Assembly (NCBI GenBank): GCA_019348445.1 | Contig: JAHWJK010000107.1 | Span: 1-5,387, forward strand | Origin: Actinomycetota bacterium | GTDB taxonomy: Bacteria > Actinomycetota > CADDZG01 > WHSQ01 | Direction of reading: 5' to 3' | DNA length: 5,387 bases | In this document: positions 1-5,387 of the stretch, one piece after another | How the letters are laid out: the number at the start of each line of letters is the position of its first letter | How positions within the stretch are numbered: the stretch's first letter is position 1 | Notes under the pieces: generated by a model | Seen by the model: the letters and a program-made list of their open reading frames with translations, nothing else | What the model was told of the DNA's origin: nothing | The model's database searches: none | Translations under genes and position numbers: made by a program

Positions 1-520
1 GGTCTGCCGAACCACATCCCGGCACCGCATCGCTCGCACTTCCGTGACTTGAGTCTGGAGTCGAACAGTCGTTTCTTCAACGTATAGGTGTTCGAACACG
101 CCGGTTCTTGACGAGGATGTCCGACAACGGGACGGCATAGCGTGGGGACATGTGCCGTCCGCGATTCGCGGCGCGTCCTAGGAAGTGACTCGTGTCCACT
201 TCCATCCGTCGGAGTCGAGCCAATAGGACCTTGCTATTCGACACACTGGGTTCCAGTCCGAGCCGTCTGAGAACGTCGGCTCTCGATCTTGCCCCCGAAA
301 CGGCTTGCCGGATCTGTTCATCAGTCACGCGATGCACAGGTGAATCCTTCGTGGGGCGAGGAAAGGGATCTGAGATATGCAGCTCTCTCATTCGCTGGCG
401 AACCGTCTCGTAGTTCGATCCACATGGAACGAGACCGAGTTTCGCCACTACCTGGCGCATGTTTTTGGATTCGGCTACCGCGCAGGCCAATTGCAGATCC
501 GTGTACTTCCGTCGTGGCAT
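1..520 (-). pseudogene. HNH endonuclease family gene, frameshifted and cut by the window edge
   Basis: Read on the minus strand from ATG at 520 the frame is open to a TGA at 77-79 (about 147 residues). It contains two similar helix-rich repeats, one beginning RKYTDLQLACAVAESKN and ending in GLVPCGSNYETVRQRM, the other beginning VTDEQIRQAVSGARSRADV and ending in LARLRRMEVDTSHFLGR. Such repeats precede HNH nuclease domains in many actinobacterial and phage proteins. The frame then reads PLSDILVKNRR and stops soon after. In the next frame, from position 98 down to the edge, translation continues without a stop as CSNTYTLKKRLF, then RKCERCGAG and MWFGR. This is the expected continuation of the family, with the first Cys-x-x-Cys zinc pair. 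Joining the frames at NRR/CSN gives the family spacing, so one base is missing near 98-107. No homopolymer lies there. The ATG at 520 is preferred over the upstream in-frame ATG at 583 because the repeat starts right after it, and because neither has a strong ribosome site. Real decay, sequencing error and (less likely) expression of the repeat part alone are all possible. The HNH residues themselves lie outside the window. Confidence 0.7.
77..520 (-). CDS. Intact N-terminal ORF of the frameshifted HNH gene: tandem helix-turn-helix-like repeats
   Basis: This is the part of the broken HNH gene that can be translated as it stands, about 147 residues from ATG 520 (169 to 168 residues if ATG 583 is used). 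Repeat 1 covers roughly residues 1-50 and repeat 2 roughly residues 63-115. Both share the pattern 'T-D-x-Q-[LI]-x-x-A-V, then R-x-x-[VA]-L/V-x-x-L-G-L-x-P, then N-x-x-x-[VL]-x-x-R-[LM]'. They are likely DNA-binding modules. The last residues after LVKN (RRVRTPIR) are out of frame and have no family resemblance. If the protein is made it would lack the whole nuclease domain, leaving at most a DNA-binding fragment. It is transcribed away from the HD-GYP gene and shows no link to the pilus module. Confidence 0.55.
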   Translation of the reverse strand: MPRRKYTDLQLACAVAESKNMRQVVAKLGLVPCGSNYETVRQRMRELHISDPFPRPTKDSPVHRVTDEQIRQAVSGARSRADVLRRLGLEPSVSNSKVLLARLRRMEVDTSHFLGRAANRGRHMSPRYAVPLSDILVKNRRVRTPIR

Positions 521-724
521 TCGGCCACCGTATCGATGGGGTGCGACAAAAAGGACATTCCGTTCCGGTGGTCGGTTGAACATGACACGACCGGGCTATG
601 CGCCACACCACCCACCCGCATCTTCCTGATGGAGCTATGGAGTTATGCGTGGGCGTAAATACGTATGGTTCGCCGCCCTTCTCGAACGGACACTGGTCAT
701 ACAGCTGTTCGAGAGGGAGGCAAC
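521..724. other. Divergent spacer between the HNH gene and the HD-GYP gene
   Basis: About 200 bases separate the two divergent genes, so promoters for both should lie here. I see no convincing -35/-10 pair. The only clear elements are an 8-base palindrome ATACGTAT at 659-666 within a slightly AT-richer patch, and the ribosome site for the HD-GYP gene at its right end. No small ORF with a plausible ribosome site or RNA gene was recognised. Confidence 0.4.
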
Positions 725-727
725 GTG
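714..727 (+). promoter_or_regulatory. Ribosome binding site that fixes the GTG start of the HD-GYP gene
   Basis: The purine-rich run GAGAGGGAGG ends at 720, four bases before GTG at 725-727. An in-frame ATG exists at 665, but it has no Shine-Dalgarno-like sequence, and the 20 residues it would add (rich in Arg, Thr, Gly) look like noise before the clear start. GTG 725 is therefore preferred. Confidence 0.7.
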
Positions 728-2554
728 GCGCAGGCGGCGCATGCGCGCGACATCGGATTCGATCCGCACGGCATCAGGCAGTTCCTGCCGCACTCGATCG
801 CGGCCTCGTTGGGCGTATTCGGGTTCCCCAGCGCGGTCCTTTTCTCGACGCTGATCCTGACCGAACCGAACCCTCCGGTCCTGTTGTGTTCGGTGCTGAG
901 CCTTGTCCTTTCGAGCGTCGCATCCGTCGTCGGGGCAGCGCTCTGGCAGCGGCATCCGAAATCCAAAGAAGTCTCGTTCGGCGATCTCATGTTCTGGAGT
1001 TGGTGGACGCGTAGGCGCGCCGAATCACGCCTCGTGAACGGTACGGCCGCACTCGGTCTCGATCGTCGTGGCACCCCTGTAGGTCACCTGACGCTTTCTC
1101 GGGGCGAACAGTTGCGCGTCTTGCGAGAGTTGAACGATGCGCTCGAGTCGAAAGACCCCTACACGCGCGGCCATTCGAAAAGGGTCGAGCGCCACGTCTT
1201 TCGGATGGCGAACGCGATGGGTCTGTCGGTGCACGAGATCGAGGAGTTGCGTCTCGCCGCCGCGTTGCACGACGTCGGCAAGATCCGCGTCCCGGATCAT
1301 GTCCTTCGCAAGCCGGGAAAGCTGAGCGCCGACGAGTTCACGCTGATGAAGGAGCATCCCTCGGTCGGAGCATGGATGCTTTCGTTCGTTGGTAGCCAGG
1401 ACGTGATCGAAGCGGTGCGGTATCACCACGAACGGTGGGACGGCCGTGGCTACCCCGACGGGATCGCGCGCACGGACATACCTCTGTTCGCTCGGATCAT
1501 CGCGGTCGCGGATACGTTCGATGCCATCACCTCCACGCGCCCTTACCGCGCGAAGTCGGCGCGCGATCGCGCCGTTGCAGAGATCCGCGCGGCAGCAGGG
1601 TCGCAACTGGATCCGATGTGCGTCGAGGTCTTCTGCAGTTCGCTGCCGGCAGCGGTTCCCGTTGCTGCCGTGCTCTATCTGCTTCCCGCGGGGATCAAGA
1701 AGCTCGTGCGCGAGCTTGCCGTGACGTCGCGCCGCACCGGATTACAGGCGATCGCGAGCGGCGTCGGCGCGGCGAGTGCTGCAGTCATGGTCACTACCCC
1801 CGTGATATCGCCGGCTCTCGGACCCAGACCCGCGGCGGCCGAAAGGGTCGTCGACACCGTAAGAGCGGGCGGCGATCCACAAGTAGATGTCGCGAACGAT
1901 CACGCGGATGCCGCGGAAGACATGCAGGATGAGGCCGACCGCCAGACGCGCGAACGCAAAGACGATGTCGACCCCGACGACGAGCGCGGCGGCGAGATAA
2001 CGCGAGGCGCGGCGAGATCCGGCGTGGTTGAGGAACCTCTAGCGATACCGGCCCTCGATGACTCCGAGGGCGGACAGGGTGTGAGCGGAACCGATCCGTC
2101 CGACAGCGACGGGTCGGTCGATGCGGACGACCCGGCTTCCACGGATCCGGATCCAGGTCGCGGCAAGCCTGGCGCCGGCGGCGCGTCGGTAGACAACGGC
2201 TCCGGCACCTCCGGCTCCGGCAAGGGCAAGTCCGGCACCTCCGGCTCGGGCAAGTCCGGCACCTCCGGCTCCGGCAAGTCCGGCACCTCCGGCTCCGGCA
2301 AGTCCGGCACCTCCGGCTCGGGCAAGTCCGGCTCGGCACCGGGGAACTCCGGCACCACTGCCCCGGACGCCACCGCTCCCGACCCGGGCAACTCCGGCGG
2401 CAACGGCGGCAACTCCGGCGGCAACGGCGGCAACTCCGGCGGCAACGGCGGCAACTCCGGCGGCAACGGCAACTCCGGCGGCAACGGCGGTGGCCACGGG
2501 CGAGGTGGATCCGGGGGCGGCACCAGTGACGACGACGCCGATCTCTTCGAGTGA
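725..2554 (+). CDS. Membrane-anchored HD-GYP phosphodiesterase with a long repetitive tail
   Basis: Predicted to hydrolyse cyclic-di-GMP (to pGpG and/or GMP) at the inner face of the membrane. Numbered from GTG 725 it has 609 residues. Two hydrophobic segments at about 24-45 and 51-74 form a short hairpin, followed by a basic patch (WWTRRRAESR). The HD-GYP domain spans about 127-305. It has HSKRVERH (150-157), LHDVGKI with His182-Asp183 and Lys186, a Lys-Pro-Gly-Lys-Leu segment, His211 in KEHPSVG, YHHERWDG with His234-His235, the signature GRGYP (Gly242-Tyr243-Pro244), and VADTFDAITSTRPYR with Asp263. All expected metal ligands are present, so it should be active. A hydrophobic stretch at 306-323, a basic loop (IKKLVREL...SRRT) and a second hydrophobic segment at 341-365 follow. 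The remaining tail of about 245 residues is Asp/Glu-rich, then Gly/Ser/Thr/Lys repeats (493-534), Gly/Asn/Ser repeats (556-589) and an acidic end (SDDDADLFE). By the positive-inside rule the basic loop favours one last membrane crossing, with the tail outside; this is inference. It lies 132 bases upstream of the pilB-like gene in the same direction, which suggests shared control of pilus or secretion function. Confidence 0.9.
   Translation: MAQAAHARDIGFDPHGIRQFLPHSIAASLGVFGFPSAVLFSTLILTEPNPPVLLCSVLSLVLSSVASVVGAALWQRHPKSKEVSFGDLMFWSWWTRRRAESRLVNGTAALGLDRRGTPVGHLTLSRGEQLRVLRELNDALESKDPYTRGHSKRVERHVFRMANAMGLSVHEIEELRLAAALHDVGKIRVPDHVLRKPGKLSADEFTLMKEHPSVGAWMLSFVGSQDVIEAVRYHHERWDGRGYPDGIARTDIPLFARIIAVADTFDAITSTRPYRAKSARDRAVAEIRAAAGSQLDPMCVEVFCSSLPAAVPVAAVLYLLPAGIKKLVRELAVTSRRTGLQAIASGVGAASAAVMVTTPVISPALGPRPAAAERVVDTVRAGGDPQVDVANDHADAAEDMQDEADRQTRERKDDVDPDDERGGEITRGAARSGVVEEPLAIPALDDSEGGQGVSGTDPSDSDGSVDADDPASTDPDPGRGKPGAGGASVDNGSGTSGSGKGKSGTSGSGKSGTSGSGKSGTSGSGKSGTSGSGKSGSAPGNSGTTAPDATAPDPGNSGGNGGNSGGNGGNSGGNGGNSGGNGNSGGNGGGHGRGGSGGGTSDDDADLFE
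2201..2326 (+). repeat. In-frame tandem repeat, five 24-base units coding Ser-Gly-Thr-Ser-Gly-Ser-Gly-Lys
   Basis: Units start at 2201, 2231, 2255, 2279 and 2303. Each begins tccggcacctccggctc and ends with ggcaag, and a 6-base ggcaag insert follows unit 1. The only difference between copies is one third-codon base: units 1, 3 and 4 have ctcc-ggc, units 2 and 5 have ctcg-ggc. Near identity at synonymous positions points to recent slippage or unequal crossing-over rather than old divergence. The repeat encodes a flexible, lysine-bearing linker in the HD-GYP protein tail (residues 493-534). Confidence 0.95.
2390..2491 (+). repeat. In-frame tandem repeat, 21-base units coding Asn-Ser-Gly-Gly-Asn-Gly-Gly
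   Basis: Units start at 2390, 2411, 2432, 2453 and 2471. Each begins aactccggcggcaacggc. The first three units end in ggc, the fourth lacks those three bases (18 bases), and the fifth ends in ggt. It encodes residues 556-589 of the HD-GYP protein, an Asn/Gly/Ser low-complexity linker. A shorter Pro/Ala/Thr-containing stretch separates it from the 24-base array. Copy number is likely to vary between strains. Confidence 0.95.
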
Positions 2555-2572
2555 GGCGAAGCGTGCGCGATG

Positions 2573-2598
2573 GGAACTAAAGGGACTTTTCGAGCGTT
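2573..2598 (+). promoter_or_regulatory. Candidate ECF-sigma-type promoter upstream of the pilB-like gene
   Basis: GGAAC at 2573-2577 is followed, after 17 bases, by CGTT at 2595-2598. This resembles the GGAAC / CGT(T) elements recognised by many extracytoplasmic-function sigma factors, at a normal spacing. Transcription would begin about 80 bases before ATG 2687, so the ATPase gene could be expressed apart from the HD-GYP gene. The match is short and could be chance in GC-rich DNA. The rest of the spacer (2555-2686) has no convincing terminator: only a 5-base inverted repeat TTCGA/TCGAA at 2589-2602 overlapping the promoter candidate, and no T-run. Confidence 0.3.
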
Positions 2599-2686
2599 CG
2601 AATTAGAGTAGGCGGCGACGAGAAAGGGGCGGACGAGCCGCTCCCACCGGCCACCGGGCGGGGAGCATGGCTCGCTGATTTCAGAC

Positions 2687-5387
2687 ATGGCAATGGCGCC
2701 GAGAACGAGGCTTGGGGAGATCCTCCTCGACGCGGGGATCATCACGCAGGACCAGCTGGATCGTGCCGTCGAGCAACGGCGTGCCGCGGACGGTCGTAAG
2801 CCTCGCCTAGAGACGATCCTGGTCGAGAATGGCTACGCGGGCGGTGAAGTCATCGCTCGGACGATCGCACAGGCGTTGAACCTGCCCTTTATCGATCTCA
2901 CCACGGTCGACGTCGATCCCGAGGTCGTGCAGATGATCCCGCGATGGCTGGCCGAGCGACACCAGCTCGTTCCGGTCCGGCGAACCGGCGATGGCGTCAT
3001 GGTCGCGATGACCGATCCGTCGAACCTCGTCGCTCTCGACGACGTCCGGGTGTCGGCGCGCGTAGGGCGCGTTTCCGTGGGGGTCGCGGCGGTCGACGCG
3101 ATCGCGGACGCATCCGAACGCATCTATTCGGTCGACTCCGCGGCCGCGGAGATCCTCGACCGCCTCGGGACAGCGGCAGAAGTCGAAGTTCTCCCTGAGG
3201 CCGACGACGATTCCGACCAGACGCTCGACGACAATGCCGAGGAGATGGCGCCGATCATCCAGCTGACGAACGCATTGCTCGCCGATGCGGTCAGGGGCCG
3301 GGCGACGGACGTCCACGTCGAGCCTCAACCCACGGAGGTCGACGTCCGTTACCGCGTCGACGGTTTGCTTCGTGAGGTGATGACCCTCCCGAAACACATC
3401 CAGGGTCTGGTCGTGTCGCGCTTGAAGATCATGGCCGGCATGGATATCGCGGAGCGACGCCGGCCTCAGGACGGTCGGACGCGGATCCTCGTCGACGGTC
3501 GCGAGGTCGACACCCGGGTTTCTACGATCCCGACACTTTCCGGCGAGAAGCTAGTCATCCGTCTTCTCTATAAGAGCCAGGAGAAGTCGTCGCTGGACGC
3601 GCTCGGTCTAGAGGACGACCAGCTAGAGACGTTGCGTCAGCACCTGATGCTCAGCCAGGGCCTGATCGTCTTCACGGGTCCAACGGGTTCGGGCAAGACC
3701 TCGACGATGTACGCCGCGCTATCGCAGATGCCGATCTCCGAGAAGAACATGGTGACGCTCGAAGATCCGATCGAATACCAGATCGCCGGGGTCAACCAGG
3801 TCCAGGTCGACGAGAAGGTCGGCGTCACGTTCGCTCGCGGGCTGCGCAGTTTCCTGCGCCAAGACCCCGACGTGATCATGGTCGGAGAGATACGCGATCT
3901 CGAAACCGCGCAGATCGTCTTGCAGTCCTCGCTGACGGGTCACCTGGTCCTGTCCAGCCTCCATACGAACGATGCTCCGTCGGCGATCACTCGGCTCGTC
4001 GATATCGGTGTCGAACCATTCCTCATCGCATCGGCGCTCTCATTGGCCGTCGCCCAACGTCTCGTCCGAGTCATATGTCCTCACTGCAGGCAAGAGTCTC
4101 CGGTAGCCGAAAGGACCCTGAAGCTGTTGGGCCTGACCGACTCCGACATCGCAGGCGTGCGTCTTGAGAAAGGCGTTGGTTGTGAGGAATGCGGTTACAC
4201 CGGTTATCTCGGTCGCACCGGCATCTTCGAGGTTCTACCGATCACGCCGCAACTTCGCGAGCAGATCGGGACCCAGGTCTCCGACGCGGTGATCAGCGAA
4301 GCGGCCCGCGCTACCGGTGTGATGTCTCTGCGCGACGCCGGGCTGAAGAAGGTTAGGGACGGCATCACGACGCTCGAAGAGGTTTTGCGCGTCACGTATG
4401 TCGAGCAACAAGACGTTCGTCGGTGTCCCGGGTGCCGCCACGAGATCGAGACCTCTTTCGTCGTGTGTCCGTACTGTCAAACGGACTTGACGGCGAACAC
4501 GTGCTCGAGCTGCGGCAAGGACACCGAGCCCGAGTGGCGCGTCTGCCCTTACTGCCGACACGATCTACCCAGCAATGATGATGTCGTCGGGCGCGATCGC
4601 CGCCGACTCCTCATAGTCGACGATGATGCCGACGTCTTAGAGATGACGGCAATGATGTTCGGAGAGGACTTCGACGTTCTCGTAGCGACAACAGGTGAAG
4701 AAGCGATCAGACGTGCGACGCTCGAGCGTCCGGACGTGATCCTTCTCGATCTCGGTCTACCGGATGTTCGAGGGACGGAGGTCACGCGGCGGTTGCGCGA
4801 CAGCGCCCTGACTAGCCTGATTCCCGTCATCATGATCACCGGAGAAGAGGGGGCCGAGCTCGAAAGTCTCCGCTCCGGCGTTGACGATCACATCAGCAAG
4901 CCTTTCGACGCCGACAAGCTCGGCGCGCGGATCAACAGCGCCATCGCGCGAGCGACGAGGTCGGCGCGGTCGCCATTTATGGTCACTCAACGCAAGTCGG
5001 CATTGCGCCGTTCGGTCCTGCAGCCGCGGGTCGAGACGGTGATCCGCCAGGTCCAGGAGTCGATCCGGAACGATCAGCCGTCGGACACGACTGCGACGGG
5101 CGAAGATCCGCCGGCTGCCGCTGCTGAAGCAACCCCCGCGCCTGAAACACCGTCCGAGAAGGCCCCGGTCGCTGCACGTCCGAAGCGCGCGAATCCACGG
5201 ACTCGTAAGGCGAAGGTCGCGGCAGCGACGAGTGCGAAAGCGCGGTCGTCCTCGAAGAAGACGTCGAACGGTTCGGGCCCCGAGACGACGATCGAGTTCA
5301 AGATCCCGGAGGATTCACTGGTATCGATCGCTCTCTACAACGAGCGGGGAACGCTGGTGCGGCGTCTCATCAGTTCCGAGCAGATGC
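2687..5387 (+). CDS. pilB: PilB/GspE-type ATPase fused to zinc ribbons, a receiver domain and an Ig-like domain start (3' end outside window)
   Basis: Predicted cytoplasmic motor that powers pilin assembly (type IV pilus) or a related type II secretion system. The 900 visible codons are open to the window edge, against about 560-570 for an ordinary PilB. Residues 8-31 (RLGEILLDAGIITQDQL...) and 40-68 (RLETILVENGYAGGEV... to NLPF) form an MshEN-type N-terminal domain, a family that can bind cyclic-di-GMP. The ATPase core (about 185-572) has Walker A GPTGSGKT (331-338, Lys337), an Asp box TLEDPIEYQ (Glu359-Asp360), Walker B with DVIMVGE (395-401), a His box TGHLVLSSLHTNDA (His419, His426) and the structural zinc cysteines 464/467/499/502. 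Then come two zinc ribbons (Cys580/583/594/597 and 606/609/620/623). A complete receiver domain follows (about 641-758) with Asp645-647, phospho-acceptor Asp688 in LLDLGLPD, Thr718 and Lys738 in SKPF. A disordered Ala/Pro then Lys/Arg-rich linker (about 760-864) leads to residues 866-900, which resemble the first strands of a FlgD-like Ig domain. ATG 2687 is the first start after an in-frame TAG at 2609, and ATG 2693 is an alternative. Neither has a good ribosome site. The PilB versus GspE choice is inferred, since no pilin or platform gene is visible. Confidence 0.92.
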   Translation, partial: MAMAPRTRLGEILLDAGIITQDQLDRAVEQRRAADGRKPRLETILVENGYAGGEVIARTIAQALNLPFIDLTTVDVDPEVVQMIPRWLAERHQLVPVRRTGDGVMVAMTDPSNLVALDDVRVSARVGRVSVGVAAVDAIADASERIYSVDSAAAEILDRLGTAAEVEVLPEADDDSDQTLDDNAEEMAPIIQLTNALLADAVRGRATDVHVEPQPTEVDVRYRVDGLLREVMTLPKHIQGLVVSRLKIMAGMDIAERRRPQDGRTRILVDGREVDTRVSTIPTLSGEKLVIRLLYKSQEKSSLDALGLEDDQLETLRQHLMLSQGLIVFTGPTGSGKTSTMYAALSQMPISEKNMVTLEDPIEYQIAGVNQVQVDEKVGVTFARGLRSFLRQDPDVIMVGEIRDLETAQIVLQSSLTGHLVLSSLHTNDAPSAITRLVDIGVEPFLIASALSLAVAQRLVRVICPHCRQESPVAERTLKLLGLTDSDIAGVRLEKGVGCEECGYTGYLGRTGIFEVLPITPQLREQIGTQVSDAVISEAARATGVMSLRDAGLKKVRDGITTLEEVLRVTYVEQQDVRRCPGCRHEIETSFVVCPYCQTDLTANTCSSCGKDTEPEWRVCPYCRHDLPSNDDVVGRDRRRLLIVDDDADVLEMTAMMFGEDFDVLVATTGEEAIRRATLERPDVILLDLGLPDVRGTEVTRRLRDSALTSLIPVIMITGEEGAELESLRSGVDDHISKPFDADKLGARINSAIARATRSARSPFMVTQRKSALRRSVLQPRVETVIRQVQESIRNDQPSDTTATGEDPPAAAAEATPAPETPSEKAPVAARPKRANPRTRKAKVAAATSAKARSSSKKTSNGSGPETTIEFKIPEDSLVSIALYNERGTLVRRLISSEQM

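Noticed and set aside
665..724. ATG 665 as the start of the HD-GYP gene
   Set aside because: It has no ribosome site, while GTG 725 has a strong one four bases upstream; the added 20 residues show no useful character.
598..1014. Plus-strand open frame overlapping the start of the HD-GYP gene
   Set aside because: It is in another frame, Arg- and Ser-rich, with no ribosome site, and most of it overlaps the membrane hairpin of the real gene.
1025..1606. Minus-strand open frame of 193 codons over the HD-GYP domain
   Set aside because: It lies entirely opposite a strongly conserved catalytic domain, has no recognisable motif, and is a usual shadow in GC-rich DNA.
2201..2491. Possible CRISPR array because of regularly spaced short repeats
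   Set aside because: Units are contiguous, with no unique spacers, multiples of three and in frame with a protein tail.
2579..2625. Rho-independent terminator after the HD-GYP gene
   Set aside because: The only inverted repeat (TTCGA/TCGAA) has a 5-base stem, moderate GC and no following T-run.
2555..2686. Cyclic-di-GMP riboswitch before the motor gene, suggested by the pathway
   Set aside because: I could not find the conserved core elements of GEMM-type riboswitches; only short GC hairpins are present.
1900..2745. Long minus-strand open frame with many Pro-Pro-Leu-Pro-Pro-Glu repeats
   Set aside because: It is the complement of the Gly/Ser/Asn repeats of the HD-GYP tail. The frame stays open because GC-rich tandem repeats lack stop codons in most frames. 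The same applies to the Ala/Val/Gly-rich and Arg/Cys-rich frames there.
2807..3397. Minus-strand open frame of 196 codons opposite the start of the ATPase
   Set aside because: It is rich in Arg/Asp/Val as expected for the complement of this coding strand and has no domain; the plus-strand MshEN and ATPase motifs are unambiguous.

Overview
The window is GC-rich throughout and reads as chromosomal DNA from a high-GC bacterium. An actinobacterial origin, most likely near Thermoleophilia, is my best guess. It rests on the style of three proteins: an HNH endonuclease with helix-turn-helix-like N-terminal repeats, a membrane HD-GYP protein with a long low-complexity tail, and a PilB-type ATPase. 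This taxonomic call is inference from memory of related proteins, not from a marker gene.

Layout. Bases 1-520 on the minus strand hold the 5' two thirds of an HNH-endonuclease-type gene. Its reading frame is broken by a one-base shift near position 98-107, just before the zinc-knuckle/HNH part, and the gene runs off the left edge. A spacer of about 200 bases separates it from the divergent plus-strand module. Bases 725-2554 encode a 609-residue HD-GYP protein, a predicted cyclic-di-GMP phosphodiesterase with all metal-ligand and GYP motifs present. It has an N-terminal membrane hairpin, a further hydrophobic segment after the catalytic domain, and a tail of about 245 residues that is Asp-rich and then built from Gly/Ser/Thr/Lys and Gly/Asn/Ser repeats. 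A spacer of 132 bases with a possible ECF-sigma promoter follows. From 2687 to the right edge (open at 5387) runs a very long PilB/GspE-type ATPase. It carries an N-terminal MshEN domain, the complete ATPase core, two four-cysteine zinc ribbons, a complete response-regulator receiver domain, a basic Ala/Pro/Lys linker and the beginning of what looks like a FlgD-type Ig-like beta domain.

How it fits together. The HD-GYP enzyme would lower cyclic-di-GMP. The ATPase next to it starts with the domain family that senses cyclic-di-GMP in MshE/PilB-like motors, and it also carries its own phosphorylatable receiver. The pair therefore looks like a type IV pilus (or related type II secretion) extension motor wired to two signals, cyclic-di-GMP and a histidine kinase, in one locus. 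The most unusual points are the ATPase-zinc ribbon-receiver-(Ig-like) fusion, the possibly surface-exposed repetitive tail on the phosphodiesterase, and the frameshifted HNH gene.
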